From Zhengitettix transpicula (lineage: Eukaryota; Arthropoda; Insecta; Orthoptera; Tetrigidae), in contig CM073590.1 of the NCBI GenBank assembly GCA_037074705.1, forward strand, positions 221,494,746 to 221,558,745: a DNA stretch of 64,000 bases, read 5' to 3'. Shown here one piece after another: positions 63,606 to 64,000 of the stretch (positions within the stretch are counted from its first letter, which is position 1; each line of letters begins with the position of its first letter). The translations under genes and the position numbers were made by a program. The notes under the pieces were generated by a model. It had not been told where the DNA came from. It made no database searches and saw only the letters and a list, made by a program, of their open reading frames with translations.

Positions 63606-64000
63606 TCTATCAATGTTCACTGGATCAGCTCCTCAATTTGTGGAAGTGTTTTTGGGACAAGCCCGTGCAGCCGCGGAAAGAAGTAGAAGCAGTGTTTGCA
63701 GTTGAGGTAAGTTGGGTGCTTAGAACTAATCGGGCCTGCGCTAATGTTTGCTCGCTGTTTCTGGCCCGCATTGTTTGTTGGGTGCGAATACCGACAATGC
63801 GTATGTTTATCAGAGGCGCGGCGACTGTATTCACGGCTAAACAATGCGTTCTACCACAATGCGCCAGAGCAACGCATTGTTATTACAATAATGCTCGCTG
63901 CCCGTGTCAATATATTATCAAGCATGCAAGGACATCATCTTCAAGACCATTCCCAGTAATTATTGTCGTATAAGTCCGAATGCTAAAATGGAAATTGCGA
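63606..64000. promoter_or_regulatory. CpG-rich region with five SOX-like ACAATGCG motifs
   Basis: ACAATGCG occurs at 63,794, 63,841 and 63,856, and its reverse complement CGCATTGT at 63,767 and 63,873: five exact 8-mers in 114 bp. CATTGT/ACAATG is the SOX-family core. Upstream, GAG|GTAAGT (junction 63,706/63,707) is a consensus splice donor, but no exon is recognised. The region is single-copy and CpG-rich compared with the flanks, and is an enhancer or promoter candidate cut by the window end. Confidence 0.4.

Noticed and set aside
63497..63973. 158-codon plus-strand frame, longest in the window
   Set aside because: It starts inside an M2 hairpin element and overlaps other open frames (71-75 codons) in a low-stop, CpG-rich region. 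No family is recognised.
1..64000. Bacterial, viral or mitochondrial origin of the window
   Set aside because: There are no dense long frames, operons or viral genes. The AT-rich desert with Helitron, LINE and MITE debris is nuclear and eukaryotic.

Overview
This window looks like nuclear DNA from an insect. The base composition is AT-rich, the sequence is almost entirely non-coding, and it holds many decayed, interspersed transposable-element copies. None of the six-frame open reading frames (longest 158 and 136 codons) carries a protein domain I recognise, apart from one decayed LINE reverse-transcriptase fragment. The mix of Helitron ends ending in CTAGT, many small hairpin MITEs, LINE remnants and a roughly 500-bp A-tailed retroposon family would fit a repeat-rich polyneopteran genome such as a cockroach or termite. 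That placement is inference and not proven. There are no operons, ribosomal RNA genes, CRISPR arrays or intact protein-coding genes that I can support.

Layout. 0-10 kb is AT-rich desert, with a 73-bp-arm inverted repeat at 4.06-4.26 kb, a diverged single arm of the same family at 7.4 kb and a GC/CpG-richer island at 8.5-9.2 kb. 10-24 kb holds four copies of an A-tailed retroposon family, called R1 here (10.0, 16.7, 17.1 and 22.1 kb; a fifth is at 51.5 kb and a tip is at base 1). The same stretch has a decayed LINE reverse transcriptase (14 kb, minus strand), a hairpin MITE (18.9 kb), a degenerate 29-bp minisatellite (22.9-23.3 kb) and a Helitron fragment. 24-41 kb holds an LTR with a tRNA-Lys-type primer-binding site (24.0-24.7 kb), a second Helitron-like remnant (26 kb), a second hairpin MITE (31.6 kb), a compact CRE/CCAAT/X-box cluster that looks like a promoter (34.1 kb) and a homeodomain-site-bearing island (39.6 kb). 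41-52 kb is mostly desert with a long AT microsatellite. 51.4-64 kb is dense in repeats: R1 inserted in the centre of a 93-bp near-perfect palindrome, a third M1 hairpin, a nearly end-to-end Helitron (54.9-55.7 kb), two copies of another repeat (R2), a 409-bp element with 110-bp inverted ends, a tRNA-derived SINE-like segment, and a cluster of five SOX-like 8-mers near the right edge.

Interpretation. The window reads as an intergenic or intronic desert. Scattered CpG-containing, GC-richer islands of 150-400 bp stand out from the AT-rich background and are the best candidates for conserved regulatory elements. The most distinctive structure is at 51,436-52,080. Removing one R1 copy and one of its two 11-bp target duplications rejoins two 45-nt arms that differ at one base, so the retroposon landed in or beside the tip of a cruciform-capable palindrome. 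All calls were made by eye; no alignment or database search was run.
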